Positions 53,493-64,000 of a stretch of DNA of 64,000 nucleotides are shown here, piece after piece. The notes beneath the pieces were generated by a model, which saw only the letters and a list, made by a program, of their open reading frames with translations, searched no databases and was not told where the DNA came from. Position numbers and translations under genes: made by a program. The first letter of the stretch is position 1. Every line of letters begins with the position of its first letter. The stretch is from positions 10,233,424 through 10,297,423 of the forward strand of contig CAMZMU010000069.1 in assembly GCA_947311845.1 (NCBI GenBank), written 5' to 3'. Origin of the DNA: Poa pratensis. Its lineage: Eukaryota > Streptophyta > Magnoliopsida > Poales > Poaceae.

Positions 53493-53725
53493 CCTCGACC
53501 ATCCAACCTCCCGCGTCGCTACCGCCCAGTTGCCCACACCGACGCAGTGGGAAGACGGGACAACCGCAAATAGGCCGTTGTTGGCTCGGCCTCGCCGGCC
53601 AACGGCTACACCCACAAGTTGTTCGACGGGTTGCCCAGCCGAGGACAGGTATGGCGACCATTTTTTCGTTTTTTGCAAACGCCACTAGATTGTTATGTGC
53701 TTGCTTTTTGTAGATTTTCGTGTAG

Positions 53726-53806
53726 ATGGATAGCTCGGACGAGTTCTTCTACTCCCATTTAATCGATACTTCGGAGGACTCGTCGGATGATGATACCGAA
53801 ATATAG
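53726..53806 (+). pseudogene. short acidic ORF resembling a Harbinger-type N-terminus
   Basis: A 26-codon ORF, MDSSDEFFYSHLIDTS and then an Asp/Ser-rich end, directly follows a splice-acceptor-like tract (ttgctttttgtag). PIF/Harbinger proteins of cereals often begin with such a Ser/Asp/Glu-rich stretch, and the locus lies next to the inverted-repeat arms described above. A TAG at 53804-53806 ends it. No transposase core follows. Confidence 0.3.
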
Positions 53807-54118
53807 CATTGTACGACTCAACTACGCTTCGTGAAAGTAGGCTCAAAATTGACGTATCCTTCAGTCCCGCACGGCCCATCTACCGGCGCAGGCGTGACAT
53901 CCATAGCCCATCGTAGATCCTATAAGGTGGGGCGTCCGTACGCAAGGGATCCCGGCGCACCGCCCCGCACCGGCCGGCCGGGGGCCGGACTACGGCGACA
54001 GCTCCACGCGCGCGGTACGGAGAGAGAAGGCCAACGGAGGTGATCGTTGCGGTGACCGAGACGGCGTCACTTGCGCAACAAGGGCTAGAGCATTTACTGA
54101 TTGATTGCTGACCTCGCA
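53807..54118. other. DNA without a recognisable gene
   Basis: GC-rich at 53930-54060. No supported feature. Confidence 0.4.
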
Positions 54119-54537
54119 TTTTTGTTCTCTGAGATGACGCAAAAAATACTCTCCGCCCGCGGTCTCGCTATTGGTTTTCTTTTCACATTGGCTGGCCCAT
54201 TCCATTTGTCTTCGCCACCACGCCAACTGCTGCTCTCTGTCGTCGTCTTTTCGTAACCCGGGACCTGCAAATCTACTGCTGTTTTTTTTCGCCTCCTAGG
54301 ATGAACTCCATAGTTTTTTTTTTTGAACAGTCCATAGTTTTTAGTCGAGAGTGTGGTACAACTAAACTCTGTTTTTTTTTTCGCCTCCTAGGATGAACTC
54401 CATAGTTTTTTGTTCTCGAGATCACGCAAAAAATACTCTCCGGCTCGCTCTTGGTTTTCCTTTTCACATTGCCTGCCCATTTGTCTTCGCCACCACGCCA
54501 ACTGCTGCTCTGTCTCTCGTCGTCTTTTCGTAATCCC
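54119..54537. repeat. 286-bp-offset direct duplication
   Basis: 54119-54260 and 54405-54537 share gttctc, acgcaaaaaatactctccg, cttcgccaccacgccaactg and gtcgtcttttcgtaa. A second pair, cgcctcctaggatgaactcc at about 54291 and 54382, is offset by about 90 bp. This indicates stepwise local duplication. Non-coding. Confidence 0.8.
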
Positions 54538-55267
54538 CCAAAAAAACTAAACTCTGTTTGTATGAGAATTGTTGGTCGATCTATGCATTCCATGTTCCAG
54601 TGCTGCTCTCCTCTCCAGCAAAAAAATACAGTATGTTCCAGTGCTGCTCGTGTCGTGTACTTGTAGTCCATGCCGTCGACGATCGCCAGAGAAACAGGGG
54701 CGGGCACGTGAAGTGTGATGAAGGAAGCCAGCATCTCGTTGGAAGGCGCCCATGTCGCGTGTGTCAGGATGGCGCCGCGCCATGCCACCAGAAAGGCCTG
54801 CGCAAATGGCAGGGGATGGAAGGATACGATGCTCTCTCTCCCCTTCAAGGAATGGAATCCATCCATCCACACAAACGCCAAGGAAGCAACCAAGCTCTGC
54901 CATGGCCAAAACCGAACCCAAGATCGATAGAGAGCAATCTCAAAAAAAAAAAAAGATCGATAGAGAGCGTGTACTAGATAGCGAAGAAGTGAACCGAACA
55001 AAGCAATAACTCGGCAGGAAAGAAAGGAGACGGTACTAGTGCTTGCCACTGGTAATGAATGAATGGAGGCCGCTGCACTGCCACCCCTGAAAAGGCGCTG
55101 TCCTCGCGCGCAAGCCCATCCCCATCCATCCATCCATCACTCACGTCCCTCTCCACTCTGGTTCTCTCTCCATGGCCATGGCCCATGCAGTACTGGAGCA
55201 GTGTTGCTCGGCGAGCAGGGAAAAGGCTGGGCGTCACGTGGAGATCGAGGGTCGGCATGCCTCGCGG
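54538..55267. other. DNA without a recognisable gene
   Basis: Open frames occur on both strands at 54560-55130, but I recognise no protein family and see no codon-level support. It includes a ccat(n) microsatellite near 55120-55137. Confidence 0.4.
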
Positions 55268-55270
55268 TGA

Positions 55271-56911
55271 GGATGACTCCAACGGGGCGACGTATCGAGT
55301 CCGCGCGCCTCCGTTCCTGTCCGCTGGGGCAAAAAACACGGCCCAACGGGGCGACGCAAACGGACCGCGGTCCGTTTTTTGGTCCGCCGCGACGCATCCC
55401 TGACCCAAATTTGGGTCACCGATGCGTCGGGGCGGACGCGCGGCGGAGTGAAAACGCGTCCGCGCGTCCACGCGTGGCGTCCGCCCCGAGCCCACATGTC
55501 AGCGACAGGGCACCGGTCAGCTTCCCCCTGGCCCAGTCCTTTTTAATGCCAGGGGATAGGGACGGCCAGCCCCCACCAACCCGACTTCATTGCCCCACTG
55601 CCGCACCGTCTCCGGCGACCAAACCCTAGCCAAACCCTAGCCCACTGCCACCGTCGCAATGCCGCTCCGGTGGCCTGGATTCGGCAAGGCCAAGAATGAC
55701 GGTGAGTCGGGGTCATCCTCTGGCCGCCGCCGCCGCTACATCTCACCTCCCCCTTCCCCACCTTCTCCCCCGGCGCCGGTCCCCGCCGTCTTCGAGCTCG
55801 CGCCGCCCGGCGGCGCGTTGCGCGACCGCGTCTACGTGCGGAAAGAAGACTGCCAGTGGTACTGGGACCACGCCACCCCGCTGCCGTGGCCAGATGTCAA
55901 GCTCCCCGAGCATTGGCACCTGAACCAGCAGCGCATCCCGGTGCCCCCGATGCCCACGAGCGAGCGGGCACGGGATGAGGAGATCGAGCGGCGCCGCCGG
56001 CGCCTCCCGGCCGAGCTCCGCAACGACCCCGCCTTCGCGGCCACATCCCGTAACTGGGTGGAGTGGTTCCGCGACGAGCACAACCTGCGGCGGCAGGCCT
56101 TCTACACGCGGGCTCCGACGCCGCCATCTGGGCGTTGGACACCGCCACCGCACACGCGGCGCCGGGACGCACCGCCAGTGTCGCGCGCGCTGCGGATTGG
56201 ATCGCCGCCGCCGCCGCGCGTGAAGACGGAGGTGGATCCCGAGCTGGATCCCGAGCTCGAGGCCGTCTTCGAGGCCTCGCGCAAGCAGATGGTGGAGGAC
56301 GAGCGCAAGCGCTGGGCCATCGTCCTCGCCAACGTCGCCAGGGAGCAGGAGGCAGCCCTGCAGGCGCAGCAGGCGGCGGTCCTGGAGGAACCACAGCCAT
56401 GGTGGCAGGCCATGGACGAGGACCTGCCACCGGCGCCTCCACTGCCAGAAGGCCTGCGAGGCAGCGCTGGGTCTTCAATGGCGGCGCCTAGGAGGTGGAG
56501 CAGGCGGAGGAGGAGCAGCCGCCCACGCCGCCGGCCGTCGTCCCACCGCAGGCAGGCGGCGGACCACCGGCGCACCTCTGGAGGCAGCGGACTACGTCAT
56601 CCTCGATGGGGATGATGAAGAGGAGTAGAAGCCCGCGAAGGGCAAATAGTGTAGTTTTTAAATATTTTTGTTTTTAAAAATATTATGTAAAAATGCCGTT
56701 TGTGGCCCACCCCCTATATATGAATAGAAAAGGCCCATATATGGCCTGTTTAGCTAAGAAAAAAACCAGGGCGGACTCAATGCGTCGGGCCGTTGGGCGC
56801 ACTGCCACCAACGACGGACAGGGGCGGACTGGGCACGTCCGTTCCCCAACCCAAACGGACAAAACGCGGACCGAACGCGCGTCCGTTTGGGTCGGCCCGT
56901 TGGAGTCATCC
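55271..56911. mobile_element. TIR element (PIF/Harbinger-like ends) carrying an unknown ORF
   Basis: The left end ggatgactccaacggggcga and the reverse complement of the right end, ggatgactccaacgggccga, match at 19 of 20 positions. Flanking trinucleotides are TGA (55268-55270) and TAA (56912-56914), which would be a one-base-mutated TWA target duplication. Subterminal regions are rich in cgtccgtttggg-type words. It carries a single ORF and no transposase motif. Family assignment rests on the ends only. Confidence 0.7.
55659..56615 (+). CDS. unknown protein carried by a TIR element
   Basis: A 318-codon ORF starts at an ATG in the context cgtcgcaATGCC, after a leader with two accctagcc words. 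It begins MPLRWPGFGKAKNDGESGS, then a Pro-rich stretch, then a conserved-looking core with RVYVRKEDCQWYWDHATPL, PEHWHLNQQRIPVPP, ELRNDPAFAATSRNWVEWF and a Glu/Lys-rich helix near residue 220. I recognise this as the type of hypothetical protein present in many copies in Triticeae genomes, without known function. After about residue 270 the frame degrades: the likely original end (DYVILDGDDEEE then TAG at about 56629) is in another frame. An AT-rich possible poly(A) region follows at 56640-56740. No nuclease or DNA-binding motif is visible. Confidence 0.6.
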   Translation: MPLRWPGFGKAKNDGESGSSSGRRRRYISPPPSPPSPPAPVPAVFELAPPGGALRDRVYVRKEDCQWYWDHATPLPWPDVKLPEHWHLNQQRIPVPPMPTSERARDEEIERRRRRLPAELRNDPAFAATSRNWVEWFRDEHNLRRQAFYTRAPTPPSGRWTPPPHTRRRDAPPVSRALRIGSPPPPRVKTEVDPELDPELEAVFEASRKQMVEDERKRWAIVLANVAREQEAALQAQQAAVLEEPQPWWQAMDEDLPPAPPLPEGLRGSAGSSMAAPRRWSRRRRSSRPRRRPSSHRRQAADHRRTSGGSGLRHPRWG

Positions 56912-56914
56912 TAA

Positions 56915-58138
56915 AGCTGCTTGCACAGTTGGAAACCTCAGCTCAGGATCGGACGAGATGATGGTTGCTTCGCCGTGAACAGCAAACGGCTTGCTTTCCA
57001 GTGATTTGATCACGACTTGTTAATAAGCGCGGCGATCCTAGGTTGCTAACACGAAGAAAGTCGTCTTAGATTATGCCACCACATAAAAAAGGTGGTGGGG
57101 TGCCGGGAATGTACGTACGGTGGAGGCGTACGTACATAGGGCATGCATGCATGGCTGAGTAGAGCTGGAGCGCACTCTCTCTGCTGCAGGTGCAGTACAA
57201 GGACGGCCGCATGCGAAGGGCGATGGACGTGCCCGTGTGGGGTGACGCTCTCGTATCCTGTGTTCCGTCCGGCGAGAATCTTTCCTTGCCCCAGACGGCC
57301 AGATCGTCAGCCGTCCGTACCCGCTGGTGGCCTGGCTTCCGCTTCGGCTCAGACCACCGTGAGCGGAACAGCGGCGCCGTTCCGTCCGTCCAGCCGGTCG
57401 CCCGTGCGTGTGCGCGAGGCAAAGGCGTCAGGGAAATGCAATCTCGAGCCCATCAGCCAAAGCACTGAAACTGAACTACTGCAGCCTAGCACCCACGCAC
57501 CAGATCGAGTTCTAAAACTAACGAGGCAGCGCACACCACCGGCCGCTGGAAATGTAGCGGCAGGGCCGTTCCTGCCGCTGCACGATTGATCCAAGACCCT
57601 CCGGGCCCGGGCCCGCAGCTAGCCGGTGGCTCTGTCTCCTTTCCGCCGCAGCTAGCCGCGCACAGTAGAAGTAGGTTGGGCTGGCAGGGCTGAGCAGGTG
57701 CGTGGTAGCTGCTACACAGGCAGGCAGCCATTGCTGCTACTGCGGGGAGCGGGCGAGCGAGAGCTCGGCGAAGGGTGCGGCGCAGCTTCGATTCCTTGCT
57801 TTGCAGTTCGTTTATATCATCTGTGTTCGTCTGTCAACTGCAGGACAGGATCACGTGGGGTGGGGATTAACGGTGCCTGCTACACAAGTCCATGCTCTGA
57901 AAAGCTCATTTTCGTTGATACTCTGGTTTTGCTACAGATGGGCAATGTTCCAATGAATGTGGCATGTCGAAAGAGTATGTTAACGCGTAACAATAAAGAG
58001 AACAAAATGTCGGGTTGGAGGCTGATTATTTTCCTCCTATGAGGCAAAGTGGGTTTCTGATCAACTTGTGTTTCTCACTTCTTCATAAGGCAATGATATA
58101 AAAGAAGAGAAAAGAGCATGGTGATCTAGTGCGGCGAT
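56915..58138. other. intergenic DNA with one possible exon remnant
   Basis: At 57190 a polypyrimidine tract and CTGCAG precede a short plus-strand open segment, VQYKDGRMRRAMDVPVWGD. It could be an exon remnant, but I cannot name a family and find no partner exon. The rest shows no supported gene. Confidence 0.3.
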
Positions 58139-58690
58139 TTGGAGCTTGGTCTCCATGAAACATATTTTTTGGAAAAAAATATTGGAATTAATATTTGAAA
58201 GTTCTAAAAGGGAATCACTATATATGTGTGCTACATTCCATCGACAAATACCTTACCTCCCCACACATTTGTCTTATTTTTGTGTCTACATATCATAATT
58301 TATAGGTCCACATATCACGGACACGGTGTTTTGATTCATGGGTCTAGATACACCCGTTCTGAAAATGTTTTTTTATTTATATTCTAAAATGTCAAAAAAT
58401 TAGAAGAAAAATTTCGGATGTAGATACAGACATTCTATGTTTGCACCCACAAAATGACATTTTTTACGGGTTGTGCAAAAAAGACAAAAACATGTTTCGT
58501 ACAAAGTCGTTTTGGAGCGGCGTGATTTGTCTTTTTATGCAGACCACAAAAAATGTCATTTTACCGTGAAACTTCGTGTGTCAACATACAATGTCCGGAT
58601 GTACACCCGAAATTTTTTATGATATTTTTTTTTGACATTATGAGATATGATTTTATTTAGTGGGATCATCAGCTCCTACTACCCAAAACT
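58139..58690. repeat. AT-rich foldback element
   Basis: Imperfect inverted arms at about 58388-58464 and 58547-58638: atttcggatgtagatacaga and aaaatgacattttt on the left match the reverse complement of ccggatgtacacccgaaatt and aaaaatgtcatttta on the right. Outer ends ggagcttggtctcc and the reverse complement of tgggatcatcagctcc are also similar. Non-coding. Confidence 0.6.
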
Positions 58691-59390
58691 GATTTCCGCA
58701 CATATCACGTCCATAATAAGTATATCTAGTTTTTTTTTCATATTTTCGCTATGTAACTGAGGTTCACTTTTGCATTTCTATCCGTGCAAACTATTGTCTC
58801 GGTGTAATGTTCAAGGTCGAACTAATAGACTCTCGAACAAATCAGGCATCCGATGTGCCTAGGGTTAACGTGCACATATGTGTATACTCCTTGTCGACAT
58901 CATGTCATGTGGACTAGGATAGTGGAGCAATCATTTTAAGTAAATTCGCAATTCTAAGAAAACCCCATGATGTGTAAAATATAAAGAAAATATTAAATGG
59001 TGCATTGGTAATTCTAAAAACTCTAGAAATAAATGGAATGTGTCTCATTTCAAAAAATGAAGGATCAAACTATTATTTTTAAAGTGAGTAGAAAACATGA
59101 ATAAAAGGAGAGGAAGTTTAGGGAAAAATAGAAAAAGGCAAACATAATTTTTGAATATATGCATGGCTTATCATTACCATGCCTCTGATTGCCGCCCATA
59201 TCTTCTTAACCCCTGCCAATCAAAGGCTTGACACATGATGTAGCTATTTGGGACTTCAATGGCTTATCATTCCTTGTTCCCCCGTTCCTCTCCAAATGGA
59301 GATAAAAAGCATATCCATCATATGAAGCGGAAGAAATTATTAATTGGTTGTGTTTTCATAAAATATAACATATAACCAAGATAAAATGAG
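58691..59390. other. AT-rich DNA without a recognisable gene
   Basis: No supported feature. Confidence 0.4.
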
Positions 59391-59985
59391 CCACGAGGAG
59401 GGGTAGAAACCCCCTTGTCTACTGACATGTGGTAACACTTTTTTCCTTTCTAAACAATACTATTAGTAGTTCGATGGCACGTGTGCATGTTTTGGTAAAA
59501 AAACTAGACATCGAAAAATGAAAAGATTCAAACCACCACAATACAAACAATAATACCTTTTTCGTGTCACCTTTCATGTAACAATCGATTTGCTTTCGAC
59601 ATTGTAACTCTTTGTTATTAAATAAGAGTTGGTGGTGAATGGGTCGGGATGGCATCATCATTGTCACCCCTCCCCCTCCCCCACGACCACCTTCTCCACT
59701 CTCAAAATGTATAAATTATGTGAAATAAAAGGAACCAATATTATGTTTTCTTCGGACGAAAGGTAACATTGATATACTTTAGAGAAGGCAGGATAGTGTC
59801 ACGAGGAGTCTTAGAAACCCCTTGTTCTATGAACCATTGATGTGTGATGCTGCCTGTTGTAAAAACTTTCACAATGATAATATTAATAGTTAAATGGCAC
59901 ATGTACATGATTCCATGGAAAACTATATGCACAACTAAGAAAGATAAGAACCGCTGCATGGAGTAGACAATAATACCATTCTAAC
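59391..59985. repeat. diverged ~407-bp-offset duplication
   Basis: 59391-59565 and 59798-59985 share cacgaggag, tagaaaccccttgt, a (t/a)attagtag or attaatagtt word, ggcac(g/a)tgt, and acaataatacc. An old tandem duplication. Non-coding. Confidence 0.5.
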
Positions 59986-60309
59986 CACCCATTAGCATTA
60001 GTAATAACATTTATTTTTCTAATGGTTGTATGTGCCAAAGCAACATAGGTGGCATGGCACGCTTTGCCCGGAACAAAATGACGCTATCAATTGCCCTTGT
60101 TTGGAATCCCTCACAATTTTTCTAAATTTATGAAAGATCCTCGAACTTATCGACAAATTGAAAAGGAAGAAATATAAAACCCACTACACGAGTAAGATTA
60201 TTTTATCCTTTTTATGTAAACTTTGATTTAATAATCAATCTACATTGAAAATATCTTTTTTGTTTCTTCTAAAGGTTGTGTCCTTGTGGGTGTAAGGTGT
60301 TCCTTCTGA

Positions 60310-61385
60310 GTAGAGATTTCTGGCTCCCTACCTCTAGTGCTCCCTAATTTTTTAAGTATCAGAAAAATGAAAAAAAATCCTGCAGGTGGTCAATGATGTA
60401 TCCCACAAACTTATAAAATATTGATTGTAAATACTTCATATTCCGAGCTACACAAAAATGACACATGTGTGATCTAAATGTACACACTTTTAAATCTTTA
60501 AAATATATAAAATGTTGTCATTTTAGCTTAGTATATAAAGTATTTCAAATCGAGATCTTGCATGTTTGTTAGTAACATCATTGACAATAGGGATGAAAAC
60601 GGAACATAAACTTTCCAAGTTTTCCGCATAAAAAACGAAAACATAATGGAAATATAAACAAAAAATTCCGGAAAGGAAACAAATTTTTTATGTGGAAACT
60701 GAAACGGACACCATATTCCGGAGGAACGACAATGGAAACGGAAATTATGTTCCTGTAATTTGGGACTTTCCGCTTTTTACTACGCGGTGCTTTCCAAAGC
60801 CAGCATGCCCAAAAGTTCTATTGTGGACATTTAGACACAATTGAAGATCTGGATAAAAAATAAAGGATCTGAAGCAATCATTTTTATGCCCTACATATTC
60901 GCATATCATCTCCCTCTTGAGTCATTCCCAGTTCGTCATTTCAGTGCTGAAGTAGGGTTAGGAAAGATAGTGTGTATTTTAACATTGCCAAAGTTGATAA
61001 CATATGTACACTATATTAATAATCATGATATATTCTTATATTTTATTTTATATTTTTAACTTGACAAGTTTGTTGGTTTGCTTGAGCTTTCCTGCATTAT
61101 TCGAGTGATCTCTTGGATCCGACAAATATCTACCTTCTGCTCAGTGTCTGCACCGAATTCGGTATGTATTTGTTTCTGCATTTGTTTCCGGTGTTTCTGT
61201 TTTCGTTTCCGATCTGACAAATAAATATCAAAACAAATGTGGCACCACTTAGTTCCTTCCGTACCTGCTCAGTTTCATCCCTAATTGACAACATGCAAAA
61301 TTGTTTTTGGATTTTTTAAAACTTATAAATATGACTTAAATTTTCTTTAAACCGAGAGAGCACCGGAGCTTGGGATTTAAAACCA
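60310..61385. repeat. AT-rich foldback element split by a Ds-like element
   Basis: The left half 60310-60587 and the right part 61292-61385 belong to the same family as 16430-16800: gatgtatcccacaaacttat and gagctacacaaaaatgacac match its left half. Ends ctagtgctccct and gagagcaccgg are imperfect inverses. The Ds-like insertion lies near the inner side of the right arm. Confidence 0.65.
60588..61283. mobile_element. Ac/Ds-like hAT element, non-autonomous
   Basis: 696 bp. It begins TAGGGATGAAAACGG and ends GTTTCATCCCTA, the terminal inverted repeat type of the maize Ac/Ds group. The exact 8-bp target duplication attgacaa flanks it (60580-60587 and 61284-61291), as required for hAT. AAACGG words, the binding motif known for Ac transposase, occur near the ends. 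There is no transposase ORF, so it would depend on an autonomous element elsewhere. Confidence 0.9.
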
Positions 61386-64000
61386 CTTTCTGGTTTCTTC
61401 CCCTCTTTTTTTAAAACTTATAAATATGACTTCGTCGCGGATTTTGAATTTTGACGAAGGAGTGTGAAACTTTCAGCCAAATTGAAATTGTGACATTGTG
61501 TTAGACATATATTTCCACATATTTCCTCTATTCCAATTTATTTGTTCGAAGACAGTTCAAGCCATAACATATTTTGGACTATGTGAATCACTAGTTCGTT
61601 GGGAGGCCTCTTGAAAGATCTTTTCGGCGATGGATGTTTGAGCCCTCGCGGTTATTTTTGCAAGAAACTCGTAAATCTGTGGAGCAAGAGGGGGTAAATC
61701 GAATCTCCAATGCCTAGGCAGTCTACACTCTACAGTGTACGTATAACCACACAGTACAGCGTACATCAACAGAATACCAGGGATGGGAGCTCACATTGGT
61801 CAGGTGACATTGTCACATGGCGAGCATGCATGCCGCTGCCATCTCCCGACTCCCACTGTTAACCATCTCCACAGTACAAATCCCATACTACTGCACACTC
61901 ATACTACTTTCCCACTGTAACTCCTAACTAAAATTACAACGGATTCATGCCGTTTTGTTCGACGTGATCTTTTTACCGTGGATTTGCATTCTAAAAGGTT
62001 TCTGAAACTAATCCCCAAAAGAACCGAAGAGGAATAAACGGACAAGGGATAAATGAAAGGGGGAAAAGGGGGGAAAAGCTAGATAGGGCTAAAGAAAAGC
62101 GCTGCCCTGACAATATGCTGCGGCAGCCTGCTAAACATCATGTTCCGTGTTGGATCAATAATGGAGCACTGACATGTGGGGTATTTAAAAAAATACGGTC
62201 CCACACGTCGTTACCCAGTTTGCGTCAGTTTAATTGTTCGGTTCCTTTGGAACCACGTGCTTGCCCCCTCTTAATCTTCGGTTAGTTAACACTCTAGGCA
62301 TTCAGTTTTATGTGGTTTGTTCACCTCTGCTATTGCCCTCTCTGGATTATCAAAGGTTCTCTACATGCCTTATCAATTCCAACCTATTATTTATCCGAAA
62401 AAAACGCTAAGATCTATATTGTCAAAAAAAAAAAAAAATTGGACAGCAGGTTGTAGGTAGTACCTAGTTACCTTGTTGTTAGCTTCCATTGATTTAACTG
62501 TTATCGTGTACCGTGCTCTTGTCCGGCTTGTTCTCCGACTCCGTCGACGACACAAGCATGGTGGAGCATGAGTCGGCAAGACAAAATGTCGCGAGATAAG
62601 CTTGGAGGAGCTAGAGTTTGGAGGTTCGAGGTTAGATTCGTGGGGCGATCTAGTGGCGGCGTTGTACAAATTGACACGATGAAATGAAGGATTTGACAAC
62701 GTAGCTACATGAGAGGGGGGAAAGATCGATGGATCAGTGCTAGAGGACGGTCCGACATCAAAGGCAAATGACTTAGGTCAAACTTGTGTGTATATTGTGT
62801 GAGCAAAATGTAGAAAACATAATCGGGCCATCAAAAATGTTGTTTAGAAGTACTATGACAGGAAACAACAATAGGAGATGAGAAAAGGGTAGAAAAAAAC
62901 TAAGCACTTTATGACTCGCTCCTACGATCAACAAGGCTATTTCCGCTGCCACCCCTTCCCATCTCCCCATCGTTATCTCCATCAACATTGCAACTGACGG
63001 CGCCTAATTGTACCAGGGCGGTGGTGTGCCCTCTCCACCCTCATCATCCAAGCCTACACACCTTTCATATCTCTACATTGAGCGTGCAACTTCCCCCCCC
63101 CCCCCCCCACACATCGCTAAAAATAGTGATCATGGCCGCTGGGACGTCCACGCGGCTAGATCGAGACCTAGGGGTGACCACGAGCGGTTGTGGTGTAGTG
63201 AATCTTGTCCGGGATGTCATGCCCTTGCAGTCATCGACTTGCCTAGAGCTTTTCATTGGAACAAGTATGCTTACCCGGCTAGTGGGCCTCATGATATGCG
63301 GTTTGCGGCAAGATTCAGGTTCGGAAATTACTTCTCATGTCTAGGGTAGACAAATGCACGTCGTTGCTCTTGGAGCTGAATTTATGTGGTGTCGGTTTCG
63401 CGGGAGAAGCTCATACATGAAAAGATGATTTTCGATAGGTGTGAGGGCGACGAACCTGGTGTTGCTCGGTGGGAATGGTATACTGGGAATCAGGGAAAGG
63501 GGTTCATCAATCACCTTGGCATAACAAGTGCACTTGAGTTTGGATGGATAAAGCTGTTATGGTTGAACACCTGTCAATGGCAGAGCTTAGTACAAGTCGG
63601 AAGGGGGGCATCGCCCCCCCCCCCCCACTTTGAACTACTTTGTCAAGAATATTTGTAGGGTGGGTATAGATGAACAAATACTAGTATTTTACCCCCCCAC
63701 TCAAACATTCGTATATTGTCTTTCGCCCCTCAACAATTTTGGTCAAACTCCATCACTTCACCCGACCATCGTGACTGGGCCGATGAAAGAGAAGGCCACG
63801 GGCGACATTTTCCGCCTTGACTCTTGATCCCTTTGAATCAGGCGTCTTTTCCTTTCTAAAGGTGTTGTCTTGGAGTTCATATTCATAGTTCGCATCTCTT
63901 CCTATGGTTGTGCACTAGTGGTGGAAGCAACACTTTCTAGAGGTGAATTGTGGGAAGGTGATGTGCTCACTTTAGACAGGTGCAATATTTGTTTGTGCAT
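61386..64000. other. 2.6 kb without a recognisable gene
   Basis: It contains a second copy of ttaaaacttataaatatgac (about 61410) next to the one in the foldback arm, a poly-A run near 62430, and poly-C runs at 63093-63108 (16 C) and 63614-63626 (13 C). Short open frames around the poly-C tracts show no protein family. Transposon debris is likely but I cannot delimit it. Confidence 0.4.

Noticed and set aside
54273..55133. Long minus-strand open frame (286 codons)
   Set aside because: It crosses low-complexity and duplicated sequence, has no recognisable domain, and overlapping frames on the other strand are equally open.
63913..64000. cactagtggtgg considered as the start of a CACTA transposon
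   Set aside because: Only 88 bases remain in the window, so the second end and the 3-bp target duplication cannot be tested.
1..64000. tRNA, rRNA or snRNA genes
   Set aside because: I saw no cloverleaf-type or rRNA sequence. The only tRNA-related sequences are the retrotransposon primer-binding sites.

Overview
This window is repeat-dense grass nuclear DNA, most likely from a Pooideae/Triticeae-type genome. The grounds are nested Ty3/gypsy and Ty1/copia retrotransposons, L1-type LINEs, Stowaway and Tourist MITEs, (GT)n and poly-C tracts, spliced genes and no bacterial gene organisation. I cannot name the species. I find no complete, undamaged host gene. What survives of host genes is orphan exons and fragments carried by transposons.

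Layout. 1-3.3 kb is AT-rich repeat DNA with tandem duplications, interrupted by a Pack-MULE (1556-3230) with 111-bp terminal inverted repeats that carries the C-terminal part of an AGC protein kinase. 5200-11541 is a minus-strand L1-type LINE (LINE A) with 9-bp target duplications and frameshifted ORFs. 11.6-12.4 kb holds a possible minus-strand promoter/leader exon and an orphan first exon of a LAF3-like amidohydrolase. 15.8-17.0 kb is MITE, foldback and retroposon debris. 18162-24055 is a second LINE (LINE B) with a 16-bp perfect target duplication and a C-terminal RNase H domain. 24.2-26.1 kb holds a Tourist-like MITE, a (GT)n array, a possible hAT transposase exon and a hAT-like foldback MITE.

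27194-53308 is a single Tat-lineage gypsy retrotransposon on the minus strand, with LTRs of 954 and 962 bp and target duplication caacc. It carries gag-protease, RT, a double RNase H and integrase, plus an oppositely oriented, apparently spliced gene with its own TATA box (28.56-33.07 kb). Inside its pol, between RNase H and integrase, lies a younger SIRE-type copia element (35180-47050, LTRs of about 1.3 kb, target duplication acaac). The copia element has gag, an intact pol frame and a spliced extra ORF downstream of pol. Its LTRs and 3' region carry clusters of a near-palindromic CCGGAAACTCCGG motif. Removing the gypsy element from the sequence shows that it split an older locus with about 170-bp inverted repeats (26637-26804 and 53321-53492).

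55271-56911 is a TIR element with PIF/Harbinger-like ends, carrying a 318-codon ORF of unknown function. 58-61.4 kb holds AT-rich foldback elements, one split by a 696-bp Ac/Ds-like hAT element with a perfect 8-bp target duplication. The last 2.6 kb has no recognisable gene. The genes do not form a host pathway. The window records successive insertions: the inverted-repeat locus, then gypsy, then copia, and separately foldback, then Ds-like.
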